A stretch of 64,000 bases of DNA from Durusdinium trenchii. Its lineage: Eukaryota; Sar; Dinophyceae; Suessiales; Symbiodiniaceae. The translations under genes were made by a program, and so were the position numbers. This document shows positions 13,429-24,918 of the stretch, in pieces; within the stretch, counting starts at the first letter, position 1, and every line of letters starts with the position of its first letter. The notes beneath the pieces were generated by a model. It was not told where the DNA came from. It worked only from the letters and a program-made list of their open reading frames with translations, and did no database searches. The stretch spans positions 57,583-121,582 of the forward strand of contig CAXAMN010029050.1 in the NCBI GenBank assembly GCA_963970005.1, given 5' to 3'.

Positions 13429-14651
13429 TTACGAAGCATGCCAGGTGCTGCTGTTGGGTTCAGCCACGGTCTGACACACATCCAAGATCTGGGACCGTAT
13501 GTAGCCATTGCGGCCACCGCCATGCAGGGCAGAGCACAAACGCACTCTCTTCCGCATACGTGCCTCGCCACGGGTTCGTTGACCTGGCATTTTGACAAGC
13601 CTCCTCAAGACTGTACAATCAAGGAATGCCCTACTGGCAATGTAGTGTAATGAAGGCGGAATGGCCAGTTCCGGGAGCGCCGCGCAATTCATGAAAGCTT
13701 TTACATGAATTGTGTGTACTGTATATGGAAGGCGGACATCATGCAGCCTAATACCGTGCACAAAGGTGAACTCTCGGATTTCCTCAATGTTGGTATTCGA
13801 GATATCCACTTGTGTAAGCAGCTTACAATTATCACAGGCGTGGGCTCCCAACTCATAGAATTCCCGCGGCAGTCGGAGCTCTTGCAGCCCTGTGGAGCAA
13901 AAGCATCCTGTGGGGAGCTCACGACACATGGCTGTGTCTGGTGCGTTTGGATCTTGGCCATCTTGCAAGATAGTCATGCTTGCTATGTTAATGCAATCAA
14001 GGAACAAGTAGTGTCCCAATTATGGTTGACTCCTCCTCCATTAGCATGAACTTTTTGTAGCGAACAACAATCGGCAAAGGCTTTATACCCAAACTCAATG
14101 CAGCCAGGTGCTGTAACGCTGTTAAGCCAATGGCATCCGCGAAAGGTGCTTTCTTCAATGCGCACCACTGTAGTCGGCATCTTTACGATACGCAGGTGAC
14201 GACAGTTCTGCCAGGCTCCTGCCCCTATGGCTTGTATGCCCTCTTCAATGAGAACATGTCGCATCCGTGGAACTGCCAAGAAGGCACTAGACGGAACGAG
14301 GCCCGCATCATTGACTGGGATTGTGACCGCTTTCGGAATGTCTCGGTAAGCGCAGTTTTCGAAGCCCTCCTTGGAGTGGAAGGTTTCCAAGCAGTCTCGA
14401 AACAAGATGGTGAAGCGTCTGGTCTCTTGCAGAACTTCCCAGATGTGGTCTTCAAGGTAGCTCCCTGTACCCGGAAGCGCAAAATCTGCCTCTCTACCAA
14501 AAACCTCGAGATCTGTAACCGCTGCAAGGTAGTCAACGATGTGTTCTTCAAAGTCTTCAAATCTATCGAACTGGGCAATTCTTGGTGGACACTGTGACTT
14601 CCCTGCCTGACAGAGAAGTGAGCAGTATCTTACAGTCCATGGACGCCTCAC
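13429..14651 (-). pseudogene. Leucine-rich repeat (BspA/LRR_5-like) gene copy 1, frameshifted
   Basis: Two overlapping minus-strand frames (14651-13983 and 14019-13429) are consecutive parts of one protein split by a frameshift near 14 kb. The first has an N-terminal domain of about 120 residues, then LRR units such as RHVLIEEGIQAIGAGAWQNC and IRLPTTVVRIEESTFRGC-like segments. The second continues with LTQVDISNTNIEEIREFTF, LHDVRLPYTVHTIHVKAFMNC and PPSLHYIASRAFLDC. These follow the Lxx(I/V)xLPxxVxxIxxxAFxxC pattern of BspA-type LRRs, usually thought to mediate protein binding. Related copies lie at 17143-18193, 19258-19750 and 30955-31260, so this is a dispersed, decaying family. Confidence 0.7.
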
Positions 14652-15030
14652 TCTCGTTCGAGCTTACCATGCCTGTCTCGCTTGGAGTCGCCATTGAGAA
14701 GATGCCCTGCAGGGGATTTCACCGTCAACGGCTCAGTTTGAGCCAGCAAAAAAAATAAGAGTCAGCTTAGACTTGCATTTCTCCTGTACCATTACCCTAT
14801 TTTTAGGATCAGTACAGATTGCTGTGTCCAAAACGAGTGCTGAGGCGCTCACCGAGGACGGTCAAATCTCAACGCAACTCTTCGTCAAAGGCATCCGACT
14901 CAAGCATAGAGACCCCTTCACGTTGCTGTCTCATCCAGCTTCGTGAACCACGTGAGCTGCTCGCAACCACAAAAGGCTCGGTCAGCTGGATAGTTGAGTC
15001 TTGGCGGGACAAAATTTCCTTGAGTGAAAT

Positions 15031-15250
15031 GTTTTTTTGCACGGGTCGAGGCGCTATGTGCGCAGAGGTTGCACAAGTCACCTTAGTCTAGTAAAAGAGA
15101 GAGATATGAACCCAGCAGCAACACCGGAGCAGAAAACCCAAAGCCAAAAACCAACACCACCAACCAACACGGGCAAAAAAAAGAGCAGGGTTCGTATCTC
15201 TAGAAGGCTGCGTAAGCCGGTGCAAAATGGTGAAACGCAGTGAAACAGGG
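15031..15250 (-). repeat. Poly(A)-ended hairpin retroposon, copy 3
   Basis: T run at 15032-15038, conserved GCACGGGTCGAGGCGC block, then a TGTGC/GCACA hairpin. The long-range stem pairs GAGATATGAACCC (15101-15113) with GGGTTCGTATCTC (15188-15200) across a CCAAAAACC-rich loop. A GTGAAAC...GAATTC segment follows at about 15230-15250, as in other copies. Confidence 0.7.
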
Positions 15251-15732
15251 GCAACGAATTCATCCTTCACTCTCAGTGCTTCTTGGTCCGGGTTGTAGGT
15301 TTTCGAATTCCTCAGAGGGAGCAGTGAGGCGGAAGTACTACGATGCTCAACAGAGAAAGATGAGCACTGCCTGCGAGAAATTTCAAAAGGGCACCTCAAG
15401 GTATTCAAAGGTTTTCTGTTGTCTCAGCATCACAGGCATGTTGTCAAAGCATTGAGGTGGCTTACCCGTCCAGTGCACAGTTTGGCTGACAATGAAAGAG
15501 AACGAAAGACAAGGGGTGTGCAAAGTGCACAGTGCGATGCAAAGGCCAAGGCAGCCACAGGTGCTTTTACTGTTCCACCAGTATTCCTTTTCAATCACTC
15601 ACAAAATGCAAGCGAGTACTGGTCTGGATCAAACTATCTCACTGCCATCAAAACCTCGAGGAAGGCGAGAGAAGCAAAGGGAGAGGAAGGACACGGACGA
15701 ATTGGTCGAAATTGCTACGAGACAATTGACCC

Positions 15733-15995
15733 TTTTTTTTTTTGGCACGGGTACGGGCGCTATGTGTGCCGAGAGGCACAAGTCACCATGGATGAATTCG
15801 AAAAGAGGATGAGAAGATACGAGCCAGAACAAAGGAGACACAACAACAAGAACACCAAAACACCAAACCAAACAACCAAACCCAAAAACCACAACAAGCA
15901 AAACCCGAAACGAAGCTGGCTCATATCTGCTCGGGATGTGAGAAAAGAAGTGAAGATCCGGAGATCAAGCACAGGGGGTGAAACGGGGCCATGAA
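15733..15995 (-). repeat. Poly(A)-ended hairpin retroposon, copy 4
   Basis: Longest tail (T12). The tail-side hairpin is TGTGCC/GGCACA closed by a GAGA loop on the plus strand (about 15765-15780). The long-range stem pairs AGATACGAGCCAG (15815-15827) with CTGGCTCATATCT (15916-15928) across about 88 bases of CAAAAC-rich loop. The far end has GTGAAACGGGGCCATGAATTC-type sequence (about 15974-15995), shared with copies 3, 5 and 7. Confidence 0.7.
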
Positions 15996-16419
15996 TTCTA
16001 AGTTCAGGCTGCGCTCAGTTCAGGAGGACCATCACATAGCTAACTTCCTGCTTATTGGGCAGCGAGTATTTTCAACGATCTCGTCGCGGCAGCTCGGTCA
16101 TCGGTGAGCCAGACTGGATGCAGGTGTGAGGTGCTTTCCAAGCCAGTTTCGGAGCCAGGCGAGTCGAAACTTATATCCAAGAGCACGACTCAGCCTATGC
16201 TAGCTTTGGTTCGCTCCTTGTTGGCCTAATCTGTCAAGAAAGATCCTCCGGTCTGCGGTACAAAATTCCGTCCTGCTCTTTGCCGCTGCTTGAGTGCTTG
16301 TCTGACGTAGGGTCTGTGTCAGGACGAGAAGGTTGAGATTGACAAATGACATCACGACATTGAGGGACTCACCTAATTCAGAGTCCAGGAAGTTGCAAGG
16401 TGTACAGTTGACCAAGCAC

Positions 16420-16900
16420 TGATGTCACTGCCCCAATCGCAGATCGTGTGGGGCATGGCTCTGTGGGATCGTTGGTTAAGCATACGAAAATGAAAAATGA
16501 CAAATGACCTGCAGAGAGCAAGCTGTGGCTTTGAGGAAATTTGGAGGTGTTGCATTGAAGACACCCGCCTCCCCCCGAAGGGGGGAGGTGATGAGAGCGC
16601 GCACAAAGGCAGCAGTTCCAAAAAGCCAAGCGGGAACTGCTGTTGCCTCATGGTGTGGCAAGACACGACACCCAGATTACTACATTTTGTGCATGTCACC
16701 GAGAGTTGTTGCAAGCATGGCTCAGCAGGCCAGCCTCTGCAGGTTCTGCGTCTTCCCTTGGTCACACGAGTGCACTGGGTTTCAGAAAATCATGCAAGCC
16801 CCATAAACTACGTGAAACAGTGAAACGCCGCTATTCCTAGTACAGGAGAACTGTACACTGTACCGCACCCTGACCACCTCTTGGGAGGCAGCCAAGGGAG
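16420..16900. other. No supported gene; contains a perfect C/G hairpin
   Basis: No domain in any frame. A hairpin CCTCCCCCCGAAGGGGGGAGG lies near 16567-16587. Similar C-run hairpins with short purine loops recur near 12909, 18339, 30050 and 31693, always close to LRR fragments or the retroposon. Confidence 0.5.
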
Positions 16901-17142
16901 CTGGCTATCTACTCAGTTGAGATGGCAAAGCCGGCATTTGAAGTGGCAGACATATGGCTCCCTACTGATCTGCTAGCAAGCACTGAACCGATTGGCCAAG
17001 CTACTCTGGGAATCCCATTCTCCCGATACTTATGCATGCATCGTCACGGACGTGCAGCAGCACTGAGATTGGCTTCTGCACAGCTTCTCGTGAAGTCCGC
17101 CCACTCTTCTTTGTCATCATTGGGCTTGGGGAGAAGCCGAAT

Positions 17143-18193
17143 TCATGTCGGGAGTGTCAATTTTGCACACATCTCAAACGCATCATGTTCTGCATAGGTG
17201 CCTCTCCAAGTTCCTTTCTTGCCCATCCTAACGAGCTTGCATAGCTGTGTGCAACCTGCAAAGGCTCGCTTGTTGATGTATAGCAAGGCAGGTGGGGTAT
17301 GTATTTCTCCCAAGGAAGTACACCTCAAAAGGGCGTCTCGCCCAATGCGTCTCACAGTCTTGGCTAATTTGAGCTGTTGCAGCTGGGAGCAATGAGCGAA
17401 AGTGCCCCCTAAGATTTCACTGATTTCAGTCTGTGAAATGTCCACTGTCTGCAGCCTGTCACAGTGTTCGCATGCAGCCGGTCTGCCGGCAGAGTTAGCG
17501 CCTCTAGTCCTGCCTCCGAGAAGCAACCCTCTGGTATGATCCGATGTAGGTCTCGCGGATCATGTTCAGTCCTTTCGAAACTGAGTGTCTGCAGCGTGCG
17601 GCATTTTTCAAAGGCTCGGGTGTGGAAACGCGCTTGCGGCGCAAGCTGATTGCCCGCTTTGCTTTGGTCCCCAACATGGGCTAGCGCGTGGCACTCCTCA
17701 AACAGTCAGCTCCCAAAATGTCTGCACTCTGGGGCAGTGACTGTGTGGAGTACGTAACATCGACGGAAGGCGCCATCTTTCAGGCATACTAGTGTGCTGG
17801 GCAAGCGTACTATTAGCAACCTATTACAGTGTTGCCAGGCTGCCTCACCAATGGTGTGTAGCCCTGCTTCAACTTGTACATGCCTCATCTCGTTCATGTG
17901 TGTGAAGGCATGGGGAAGCACCTGCGAGTGGGCGGTACTTGGATTGCTTTAGCATTCCTCTTCAGCTGCCCTTTATGTTCTGCCCGACAGCAGCATTGGC
18001 GGACAACTAGGTGAAAGTGGTTGCAGTCCCTGAGGGTGTCCCAGATAGGATTCTTCAGGAGCTTGCCTGTGTCTCTTTGGACGAACGTAAGCTCGCACCC
18101 AAAGGTGCTACTTCCTCCTATGGTCGGGAGCTGCTCAAGAACGGCAGTTTCGAACTCGTCGAGTCGATCAAACTCTTGGAGACCGATGATCAC
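17143..18193 (-). pseudogene. LRR (BspA/LRR_5-like) gene copy 2, multiply frameshifted
   Basis: Three minus-strand frames (18193-17894, 17921-17706, 17526-17143) align in order with LRR copy 1. The first contains QEFDRLDEFETAVLEQL and the conserved LVVRQCCCRAEHKGQLKRNAKAIQVP segment. The second has MRHVQVEAGLHTIGEAAWQHC and LLIVRLPSTLVCLKDGAFRRC. The third has LQTVDISQTEISEILGGTF, LQQLKLAKTVRRIGRDALLRC and PPALLYINKRAFAGC. At least two frame changes are needed, so it is a pseudogene or a gene with introns that I cannot place. Confidence 0.65.
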
Positions 18194-19029
18194 CTGGTGT
18201 TCTACGAGACAATTGGCACAGGGAAAATATCAGTGTCGGCCAACGAAGACTACAAATCCTCGCAGCTCATGGCACATGAAGCCGCCCAGGAGAGAGCAGG
18301 GCACGAGTCCGCAATTCATTCATGGACGGTGTCACCTCCCCCTAGAGGGAGAGGTGGCTCCAAGTCAGCACAGCCACAGGAACAAATGCCAAACAGGCTT
18401 GCAACTACGCTCGAACTGTTGAAAGGCAGGCTACTACCCTGTCTCGCATGGCACACGAGAGCCTATGCATCCAGGACTGCCACTTGGGTGGCAGCCTGGG
18501 CACTGGCTAGCAGCTCAGCGGCTGTCGACTGGCAAGGCTGCCAGGAGCTGCCTAGCTGGTTCATCGCGGGTGTGGGCCTGAGCAGTCATGCATCCCTAGT
18601 GCGTATTTCTGCGCATTTCCTCATGGAAGTCATCAGTCCACTCCTCACGACCACTTCCACTTGGGTGGAATGCACGTTTGCTGCAAGAATAGCTCCACTA
18701 TCCGCTTTCGATGATTTGCGGTCCTCGATGGCTGACACAGTTGTTTTCCCTTAGCCGAGCCTGTTCCCCTCACATGCGAAGTGCGCGCATTGCTGGAAGT
18801 TAGGGAGTAATGCGCAATTTGCAGTCATTGGACTGTCACTTGATTCGCAGTCGTGCTAGCCATTCACGCCTGCCTTTTTGGAAAAGTTTCGTCAACCTTG
18901 GGATTGCAGGGCACACGGCCATGAAACCACCTGGTTTTGCGTCTACACCCACATGAGTTCGATCACTGGGTGCAAGGCAGCAAAGAAAACAAAGAAAACA
19001 AGAAAAGACAGAAGGTCGAGTACTGAGTG

Positions 19030-19250
19030 CCAAGGTTGAATTCATCGCCCCACGTTTCACTCTGTCTCACTGCTCTTGGCTGTATCAGCCGCTTTGGGGT
19101 CGAACCTTGCCTTTCTTTCTGGTTGGTTTTGTGTTTGGGGGCTGGTTGATTTGTTTCCTGTTTGCCGCTTGGTTCGTGTCTCTCTCTAATAGCTTAAGGT
19201 GACTTGTGCATAACCTGCACACACAGCGCCTCGACTCGTGCAAAAAAACT
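19030..19250 (+). repeat. Poly(A)-ended hairpin retroposon, copy 5
   Basis: Plus-orientated copy. A GAATTC block (about 19040) comes first, then a GTTTGG-rich loop, then GGTGACTTGTGCA with a TGTGCA/TGCACA hairpin (about 19205-19221), then GCGCCTCGACTCGTGC and A7 at about 19242-19248. The long-range stem is weak here (CGAACC/GGTTCG only). Confidence 0.6.
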
Positions 19251-19257
19251 TTAGTGC

Positions 19258-19750
19258 AGGTTGGAGACCAAAGTGCGACAGCCAATGTGTTGGCTCCACA
19301 AGCGGAATTTCGTCCACGGGCTTTTGAGAAAATGCAGTGCGTTACAATTTCTCAACTCGAGAGAACTGAGTATGATCCTGCTAGCTTGTCCGGCTGCATG
19401 TGAACTCTGCAAACGGCTGCAGACCTCTCCCGCACTGAAGTTCGTGAGATTTTGGGCGCATGCTCCACCAGCATTGTTGTATGTTGCACGACGTGCCTTC
19501 GCAGGATGCACAGCCCGTATCCTCTCATCTGTCTTCTCGAATTCATTTAAGGTGACTTGTGCCTTTCGGCGCACACAGCGCCCTCACCGGTACAAAAAAA
19601 TGCCTTCGCAGGATGCACACGACTCTGCACGCTCTCCAGAGCGACCAAAACACTTGGAGGGGGACATATGCGAAATCAAGTGCTTTTGACAAATGCAGTC
19701 AATTGCGATCCCCAAGTGGGTCCGCCTCCTTCCAAAGCCGGGGCACCTAG
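19258..19750 (+). pseudogene. LRR (BspA-like) gene copy 3, interrupted by a retroposon
   Basis: On the plus strand, fragments in several frames match LRR copies 1 and 2: LCKRLQT-like and EVREILG segments, then PPALLYVARRAFAGC. After the retroposon at 19513-19601 the frame resumes with a repeat of FAGCTRLCTL. A tail containing GGGHMRN matches the RGEARMRK/RGTYAEH segments after the last LRR of the other copies. The insertion and the frame changes make it a pseudogene. Confidence 0.6.
19513..19601 (+). mobile_element. 5'-truncated retroposon copy 6 with target-site duplication
   Basis: An insert of about 88 bases ends in A7 (19594-19600). It is flanked by an 18-base direct repeat, GCCTTCGCAGGATGCACA, at 19495-19512 and 19602-19619. 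The insert carries the conserved tail-side module (GGTGACTTGTGCC hairpin, GCGCC block) and the TTCGAATTCAT segment also seen in copy 4. It lacks the T/G-rich loop and the 5' half. The duplication and poly(A) show LINE-type retroposition and fix the 3' end and orientation of the whole family. Confidence 0.8.
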
Positions 19751-20323
19751 GGACATACTCCGCTGCGGCAGGTCCTGCCTCGGGTCCTTGTCTGACATCC
19801 TGCCATCCTGGAACTACTGCCGCGCATCTTGGATAATTTTCTGCCAGTGCAAAGAAGTGCAGCAAATATACATTCATGAGGTTGTCTTGGTGATGAAAGT
19901 TCACCTGAATGTCCAGGACCCCATATTGAATATCAGGTAGAGTCTCTTCCAACCGGACATAGGCGGAACAAACCCGTCGATATCAAGGGATACCGGCTCA
20001 GGTGTGTTTCCTACTGCCCACGGGGGCACAGGAGGCATCATGAGAGCGAACCGTGCAGAGCAATAAGTCAGGGCTAAGAGCGTCTGAGCCTCTTGCGGCA
20101 GCGCTACGAACTCACTGGTTGTGGTAACTCAATTTGACAGGCTTGCTTGAAAGGTCGCAAAACAGTATATGTGAGTTGACCCCCTCTCTTGTTTTATTTT
20201 TATTTGTTCCCTTGGGAGGGCCAGGCAGACATTGCCGCCAAGAAGAGCCTGAGAAACGCAAAGACTGCACCAAAACAAAAACTAGTGCCCTTGAGCCTCT
20301 ACTAGTCCGAAGAGCACCGGACA

Positions 20324-20854
20324 TCATTGCACTGGACACTTTTTTGGAAGCGCGCCAGGCCTTGGCGGGGGCGCGTGTTCATCAGAAGACCCATCCTGCG
20401 GCCTGCGCTCAGTCTCTTCCTTCGTTTCCTTTCTGGGCAGTGGTGACCCTAACTTGTCCATTGTTGATGGGCAGCTGGGGGCGACGCAAATCGTACTTCT
20501 CTTTCTGTCCGTTTCTTGACTGGGGCAGGCGGCTTGGGCTGTGCTGGGGGTGTCTTGTTGTGTTTTTGTGACTGGCTGGTCAGATAGTGCCCATAGGAGC
20601 TGTGCCTGCTCTTCTACCTGGGGGTTGCTTGATGCCCATTCGTAAGGTTCCCAGTTTGGCTGCAGCTTCTGCTTCCAGGGATTATACGGGGGTTGCCAGT
20701 CTGAAGAACTGCTGCCTCGAGGCAAATAGCTTTGCCGTACCGGCGACTGCCCTTCTGAGGGAACGCCGAAGTCCTTACGCTTTGTGTCACCCTGTCGGGG
20801 CTTTGGCAGCCGGGCGTTGCATTTTACTCGCCTGAGTGCTCGCGGGCGGAGCAA
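20324..20854 (-). CDS. Unrecognised Pro/Gln/Ser-rich open frame
   Basis: A 176-codon minus-strand frame rich in P, Q, S and charged residues, with no hydrophobic core and no known domain. It lies 3' of the LINE on the same strand and could be LINE-derived or a low-complexity coincidence. Kept because its length and lack of stops exceed its neighbours. Confidence 0.25.
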   Translation of the reverse strand: MLRPRALRRVKCNARLPKPRQGDTKRKDFGVPSEGQSPVRQSYLPRGSSSSDWQPPYNPWKQKLQPNWEPYEWASSNPQVEEQAQLLWALSDQPVTKTQQDTPSTAQAACPSQETDRKRSTICVAPSCPSTMDKLGSPLPRKETKEETERRPQDGSSDEHAPPPRPGALPKKCPVQ

Positions 20855-21210
20855 GCTGGCTGAGTAAGGAGCTCTTTGACCGGGGGACAGACCCGGAGGG
20901 GTGGCTGCTTTTCATGATTCTAGATGAGTTCGCATCGGTTCGGACCGATGAAAACAGGCAAAGTCATGTGAGCAAGCGTACTAATCCCATCTATATCGCT
21001 GTGAAGTGGCCTATAAGCTTCGAGCCAATGGCCTGCAACGTGCGCACAACCTGTCGGTACATGGAAATGGCGCTTCCGGAAGACTGTAGAAATGAAGTGT
21101 GGCAAAATTGGAAGGTGGAGGAATCACAAGCATCTTCGGGCCGCTACTTTGCAGATGCATCGGAAACTCACTTGGCAAGGGAAAAAGAAGAGAAAGAGAT
21201 CAGAGCGACA

Positions 21211-21895
21211 TTATATCGCACCTTTTCCTTTTCTGACATCTGCGCGGCTCATCCTCGCCACACGGCAGGGAGATTGTTTCCCGTACAGAAGTTGTTCGAG
21301 GGCATCTTCCAGCGTTTCCATTTCTGCGCAGATTTCCTGACACGCCCCAACTCCACCTTGATGGACATGACTGTGGCCCAACAGCGGGTTGCTTTGTATT
21401 GTGTGCAAGAGTGCACCATGTAGGATGAATCCTTCCTGCGTGATGTGCTCGTCCGCAAAAGGCCACAGGGTGAGTCCACCAGGCATATCAACACTGCACT
21501 GGACAAGGGCATCAGGGACTTTTCGGAGTGGCCAAGCGGGGATATCCCCAAGCCGAGGCCGGACTTGCGGGCGTAGGCCAAGCCGCAACCAAGCATAGAG
21601 GAAAAGTGAGCTGCTGCACTGTGACATGCAATCGGATAAGGCTAACTTCCAACTGCTCTTGAGACAGATTGCATATGCAAAGTCTGTGAGAGAGACCCCC
21701 TTGCATATCCAGCTCAATGGGGGCATGCGCTGTGCGTTTTGCCATCAAGGGCTGAGAGTCGGACACCTGATGCGGTCCACGCCAACACACGGATGTCAGC
21801 TTGGTACAGCGGTTACTTTCCTGAGAGATCTCCCTCTCTTGAGCCAGCGGCCAGCAGGGACGAACATCAATGGCAAAATTGTGCCAACAATTCAA
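21211..21895 (-). pseudogene. LINE 3' coding remnant
   Basis: Overlapping minus-strand frames (21895-21512 and 21726-21211). The second, 171 codons, ends RADVRKGKGAI and is hydrophilic and protein-like. Its position downstream of RT suggests the C-terminal part of the LINE polyprotein, where related elements carry accessory domains, but I cannot see RNase H residues. Assignment is by position only. Confidence 0.35.
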
Positions 21896-22320
21896 TTACG
21901 ACAAATAGGGTGTTGGGTAAACAGCCACGAATGAGCACAGTAGGCCGATATACCTTGGTCGGTGTTGCAACGGTGCTGACAGGTATCCTTCTGTTCGCTT
22001 CTTGCAGAAACCGCCACACCTTCAGCCAGGTATCTCGCTGCCGAGGGGGACGCACGCAGCTCCAGGGCAGTGGTTTCTTGAGTAACTTGCAAGAGACTCA
22101 CCCCGCTCCTTCTGTCTGGGAGCGCTTGTGGGCTAAACCGTCAAATTCCATCCCTGCCAATTTGACGCTTCTCCTATGAGGAGAATTGCATTATTTAAGA
22201 CATTATCAGTGGCCTGTAACTTGAAATGCACAATACCGCAGGTGTATGGGATCAGAGCTGCCGTCGCAGCTGGAAAAGGGAGCCTTCTGCATTTGTGTCA
22301 AAAGCAGTCGTGGACGCACG

Positions 22321-23616
22321 TCAGACGAACCGAGGCAATGACCTCATGTTTACGAAAAGCTCGAGCAGTGCACAGGCCTTTGTTGGGGAGCAGTGCCGAG
22401 TCAATTTGCGTTTGAGGGAATCTTTGGACTCTTTTGTGCTTGGTATTAGTGCACGGCAAGTCTTGGTGAAGTGGTGGGGCTCGAAATTGGAGACAGGTAG
22501 CAGGTAAAGATTGGTAGATGCGTTGCCACAATGAAGCTGTGGAGTTCGAAGCTCAACACATTCAATGGTGGGTCGTAGTCCCCCATATTCTGCAACGAGT
22601 CGCCGAGCATGGAATAATAAGTAGCACAACGCAACTCCAGCTTGTCGGTTCGGAGCACTTCGCCAATCAAGTGGTGGTAAAGCCCCTTTCCAGAGAAGTA
22701 GCCACACACCGTGGACTGCCAGGCAGTATGAGAGCCAGTGATCAATAGCATTGGCTCCTCCTGGCAGAGGACACAGGGAATGGAGGCAGCCTGAGCGACT
22801 GGGCCAATGGAGGAAAACAGTTTGGCAGCAATTGGGGAGAGATACTGATAGGGCTGACAAGTTTCTCACTTTCAGCATTGTCATGCAGCGTTAAAGAGTT
22901 CCTGGCATCTTGGCCACACCATACACAGGGGGAAGTACGGGTGACACGTGCCGTGAGGGGGAGCCAGAGGTCAGCATCTTCTCCTAGTGCCCATCGTATG
23001 ACTGCAAAGCGAGGGACACATGCGACACAGGTGTGTGCGCCAGCCACTCCAAGAATTCGAAAGATGGACCGTACGTCCACCCATTTCGAGATATTCTGGA
23101 GGCGAGATGGAGCACAGATTCATCGATTTGGCGTGCTGGTGCATATTGTTTAAATCGATCCAGAAACCGCCTGATGCTGCGAGGAGCATCGTGAGGCTGG
23201 TCGAGCAGGAGCAGCAGCTGCCTAACTTCGTCAGGGGGTAGCTGTTGTTGCCAATACTTCCAACAAGCATACCTGACGCCTGTAGGACTCATCGGCATCT
23301 CTAACAAAGGCCGGGAGCATGTCATGCCCTTGCCGCAGGCAACACCCAAATAACGCAACTGCGTGATATCGATGAGTCTGAACATAATAAAAAGACTGAG
23401 TGAGAAAGCATTGAAATATGTGATTTTGGCATGAATACTCAAGTTGCTTTTGCTGCCAGCCGCAATTCTCGCTCGAAACTTTAGTAGTTGTTTGGAAAGA
23501 AGAGAAGGCATAGTACGCACCAGTAGACAATGTTCCATTTGGTCCGCGTGTATACTGCAAGCCCATCCGGTATGGTCAGACCCAAATTGACTGTCGACGA
23601 GGCAATACACTGACAA
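22321..23616 (-). pseudogene. LINE RT thumb/connection and Cys-His region, frameshifted
   Basis: The frame 23616-22984 is in register with the RT frame. It contains GVACGKGMTC...PLLEMPMSPTGVRYACWKYW, a Cys/Trp-rich block I associate with the post-RT region of this LINE type. The next frame, 22884-22321, contains CSLCPLPGGANAIDHWLSYC, a C-x2-C...H...C arrangement typical of the zinc-binding motif after LINE RTs. Stops and frame changes break the region. Likely role in the intact element: RNA binding and target-primed reverse transcription. Confidence 0.5.
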
Positions 23617-23706
23617 CCGAGCCCCGCTCTGTCGACTTGATAAAGCTGAGCGAGGGAGAGAGCATTGCTTGTAAGGAGCTGGGTTTTAGAACGACGCAAG
23701 CATGGA

Positions 23707-24918
23707 CTAGCAGCAAGTTGCAGCAGAAGGGAATGGCCATGTTGCACCCATTCGTGCATTTGACTGGTGTGGAAGAGAGCGCAGTGGTCTCCATGGCGAA
23801 GAACAAAGTAGCGCGCATATGAGGGAATGTGCTGGACGGCACGATACCGTAGGTTCACCTTGTTCATGCCAGGAAAGAAAGGCACTCGCAACATCTTCGA
23901 ATCTCAATAGTTCCTGTTCAGGAAGGGGCTTTGTGGAAAGTCCAACGTGCCAACATGTATGTGCATCCATAATGACTCCAGCAGTCGACCATGAGTCTAT
24001 GTAGAAAAAGACCTCTTTGATCCACTGGGGGTCACGATGTTCGCCAACAATGGTGGCATCATCAACATAGCCCGCAACCAGAAGTACGCGCGGCACTTGA
24101 TGCAGTGCAACGAAAATAGGGTCCATGGCTAGGCAAAAGAAGTACACCGAGGTCGACCTACCCATGTCAACCCCGGAGTGGACTGCGCGTGATGGCAGAA
24201 GCCGCCCTTGCACTTTGTGTCTTATCCGCCTCCCAAAGAGGAGGTATTTGGCAAGCTGGAGCACCCAAGGAGCACACTGTCTGATGTGAAGAATATGAAG
24301 GATCCAGAAAGCATTGACCCGCTCGAAAGCTTTAGATAGGTCAGCAAAGAGTGCAGATGCTGGGATTGCACCCTCCAGCGTTTGCTGCACCTCAAGCACT
24401 GCCTCTTGAGGTTCTCGAAACGCATTTAACATGGTTTGCGCTGGGTGGAAGCAGTGCTGGGTTACCCGAAAAAGAATAGCAGCAGCTGCGCCATCCTGGA
24501 GGCGGTCGAGCGTGTCTGGCATACCAAGGGGGCGAAAGAAATCAGCGGTAGGACCTTGTTTTGCCTTTGGGATCCATACTCCTATTTGGATTGGGGCAGG
24601 TAGGGTGCAGGACATCATGCGATCAAAGTCATCCAGCAATATTGCTGCCGTATGACAAGGGAGCATACGCCACAAAGCATACGGGAGTCCATCTGGACCA
24701 GGGGCAGAATCTTTGGTGAGTAGAAGGTGCGCAATAAAATCATCAGCAGATGGCTCCGGCACAAGGGGCCATGGCTGTGTTTGCTGCCGGTAGATATCAA
24801 GCGTACGAGACCATGATGGATCGTACCGCACGGGCGGCCGAAACCAAAAAGATCTTGTGGCAAGCATGGCAGCATCATATTCCTGCGCTGTCTTGCATTC
24901 AGTTCCGTTGCTTTGCAA
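23707..24918 (-). CDS. LINE reverse transcriptase domain
   Basis: A 403-codon frame with the canonical order of non-LTR RT motifs: SAPGPDGLPYALW (about residues 71-83), motif A FADLSKAFERVN (191-202) with the catalytic Asp, motif B around HSGVDMGRSTSVYFF (246-262), and motif C YVDD (284-287). It would copy element RNA at a nicked target. It overlaps the upstream endonuclease frame by 20 bases in a different register, so the original single ORF is frameshifted at about 24.9 kb. Downstream the frame is interrupted at 23707 and resumes at 23616. Confidence 0.85.
   Translation of the reverse strand: MQSNGTECKTAQEYDAAMLATRSFWFRPPVRYDPSWSRTLDIYRQQTQPWPLVPEPSADDFIAHLLLTKDSAPGPDGLPYALWRMLPCHTAAILLDDFDRMMSCTLPAPIQIGVWIPKAKQGPTADFFRPLGMPDTLDRLQDGAAAAILFRVTQHCFHPAQTMLNAFREPQEAVLEVQQTLEGAIPASALFADLSKAFERVNAFWILHILHIRQCAPWVLQLAKYLLFGRRIRHKVQGRLLPSRAVHSGVDMGRSTSVYFFCLAMDPIFVALHQVPRVLLVAGYVDDATIVGEHRDPQWIKEVFFYIDSWSTAGVIMDAHTCWHVGLSTKPLPEQELLRFEDVASAFLSWHEQGEPTVSCRPAHSLICALLCSSPWRPLRSLPHQSNARMGATWPFPSAATCC

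Noticed and set aside
15188..15200. tRNA B-box (GGTTCG-T-TC) in retroposon copy 3
   Set aside because: The match is one arm of the long-range stem and is not conserved in other copies, where the arms have unrelated sequence. A tRNA origin is not supported.
18011..18754. 247-codon plus-strand ORF
   Set aside because: It is antisense to LRR copy 2 for much of its length, has no domain, and the LRR frames opposite have clear family matches.
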